Assembly: GCA_937925595.1 (NCBI GenBank)
Contig: CALALQ010000209.1
Coordinates: forward strand, 1-5,107
Source of the DNA: an uncultured Demequina sp.
GTDB taxonomy: Bacteria > Actinomycetota > Actinomycetes > Actinomycetales > Demequinaceae
DNA: 5,107 nt
Direction of reading: 5' to 3'
Under the pieces are notes generated by a model that was given only the letters and a program-made list of their open reading frames with translations, was not told the origin of the DNA and made no database searches. A program made the position numbers and the translations under genes. This document shows positions 5,080 to 5,107 of this stretch, one piece after another (within the stretch, counting starts at the first letter, position 1; every line of letters starts with the position of its first letter).

Positions 5080-5107
5080 GTGGATTTGTCACAGCTGTTC
5101 TCCTCGG
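5080..5107 (+). CDS. Start of an unidentified gene running off the right edge
   Basis: The GTG at 5080 follows GAAAGGAG with five-base spacing, which is the best translation start signal on the plus strand of this window. Only nine codons are present, reading MDLSQLFSS if GTG is initiator Met, and the frame is open to the window end. Upstream in the same frame a stop occurs at 5017-5019, and GTG 5038 is the only earlier alternative. The gene is divergent from the lipoprotein operon, and its upstream region carries several inverted repeats that may control it. Nine residues are too few to assign a function. Confidence 0.6.

Overview
The window is visibly GC-rich, uses G/C-ending codons, and has ATG, GTG and TTG starts behind purine-rich ribosome binding sites. 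Together with a lipoprotein carrying a long alanine-rich tail, this suggests a high-GC actinomycete. A Microbacteriaceae-like host is a guess from style only. No rRNA, tRNA, CRISPR array, transposase or integrase is visible.

Layout. (1) Bases 1-422 (+) are the 3' end of a gene for a very acidic protein. Its C-terminus is built from tandem repeats: about 3.3 copies of a 20-21 residue unit, then three copies of a 6-residue unit. (2) After a 62-base convergent gap with a possible terminator hairpin, the minus strand carries a 438-residue ATPase of the VirD4/TraG/TraD type IV coupling protein family (485-1801). It has clear Walker motifs but no N-terminal membrane anchor. (3) A 112-base gap follows with a 50-base composite hairpin (1856-1905). 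(4) Next come two minus-strand genes separated by 33 bases: a 211-residue protein with a PH-like beta domain and two adjacent membrane segments (1914-2549), and upstream of it a 658-residue lipoprotein with a C-terminal membrane segment and cytoplasmic tail (2583-4559, TTG start). An AT-rich promoter-like stretch and an 18-base dyad precede the lipoprotein gene. (5) Bases 4560-5079 are a roughly 520-base divergent intergenic region with four inverted repeats. One is a strong intrinsic-terminator-type hairpin with no gene before it; another is a 60-base repeat holding three copies of GTTCCGCGT. (6) A plus-strand gene begins at the right edge (GTG at 5080, strong Shine-Dalgarno) but only nine codons are present.

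How the genes may work together. The lipoprotein and the two-segment membrane protein look like one cell-envelope operon, with an extracellular repeat-domain protein beside a cytoplasm-facing PH-like partner. The downstream coupling-protein-like ATPase would be transcribed in the same direction, possibly by read-through past the 1856-1905 hairpin. Its lack of a membrane anchor makes the neighbouring membrane proteins candidate docking partners. No relaxase or other type IV secretion gene is visible here, so a conjugative or integrative element is plausible but not shown.
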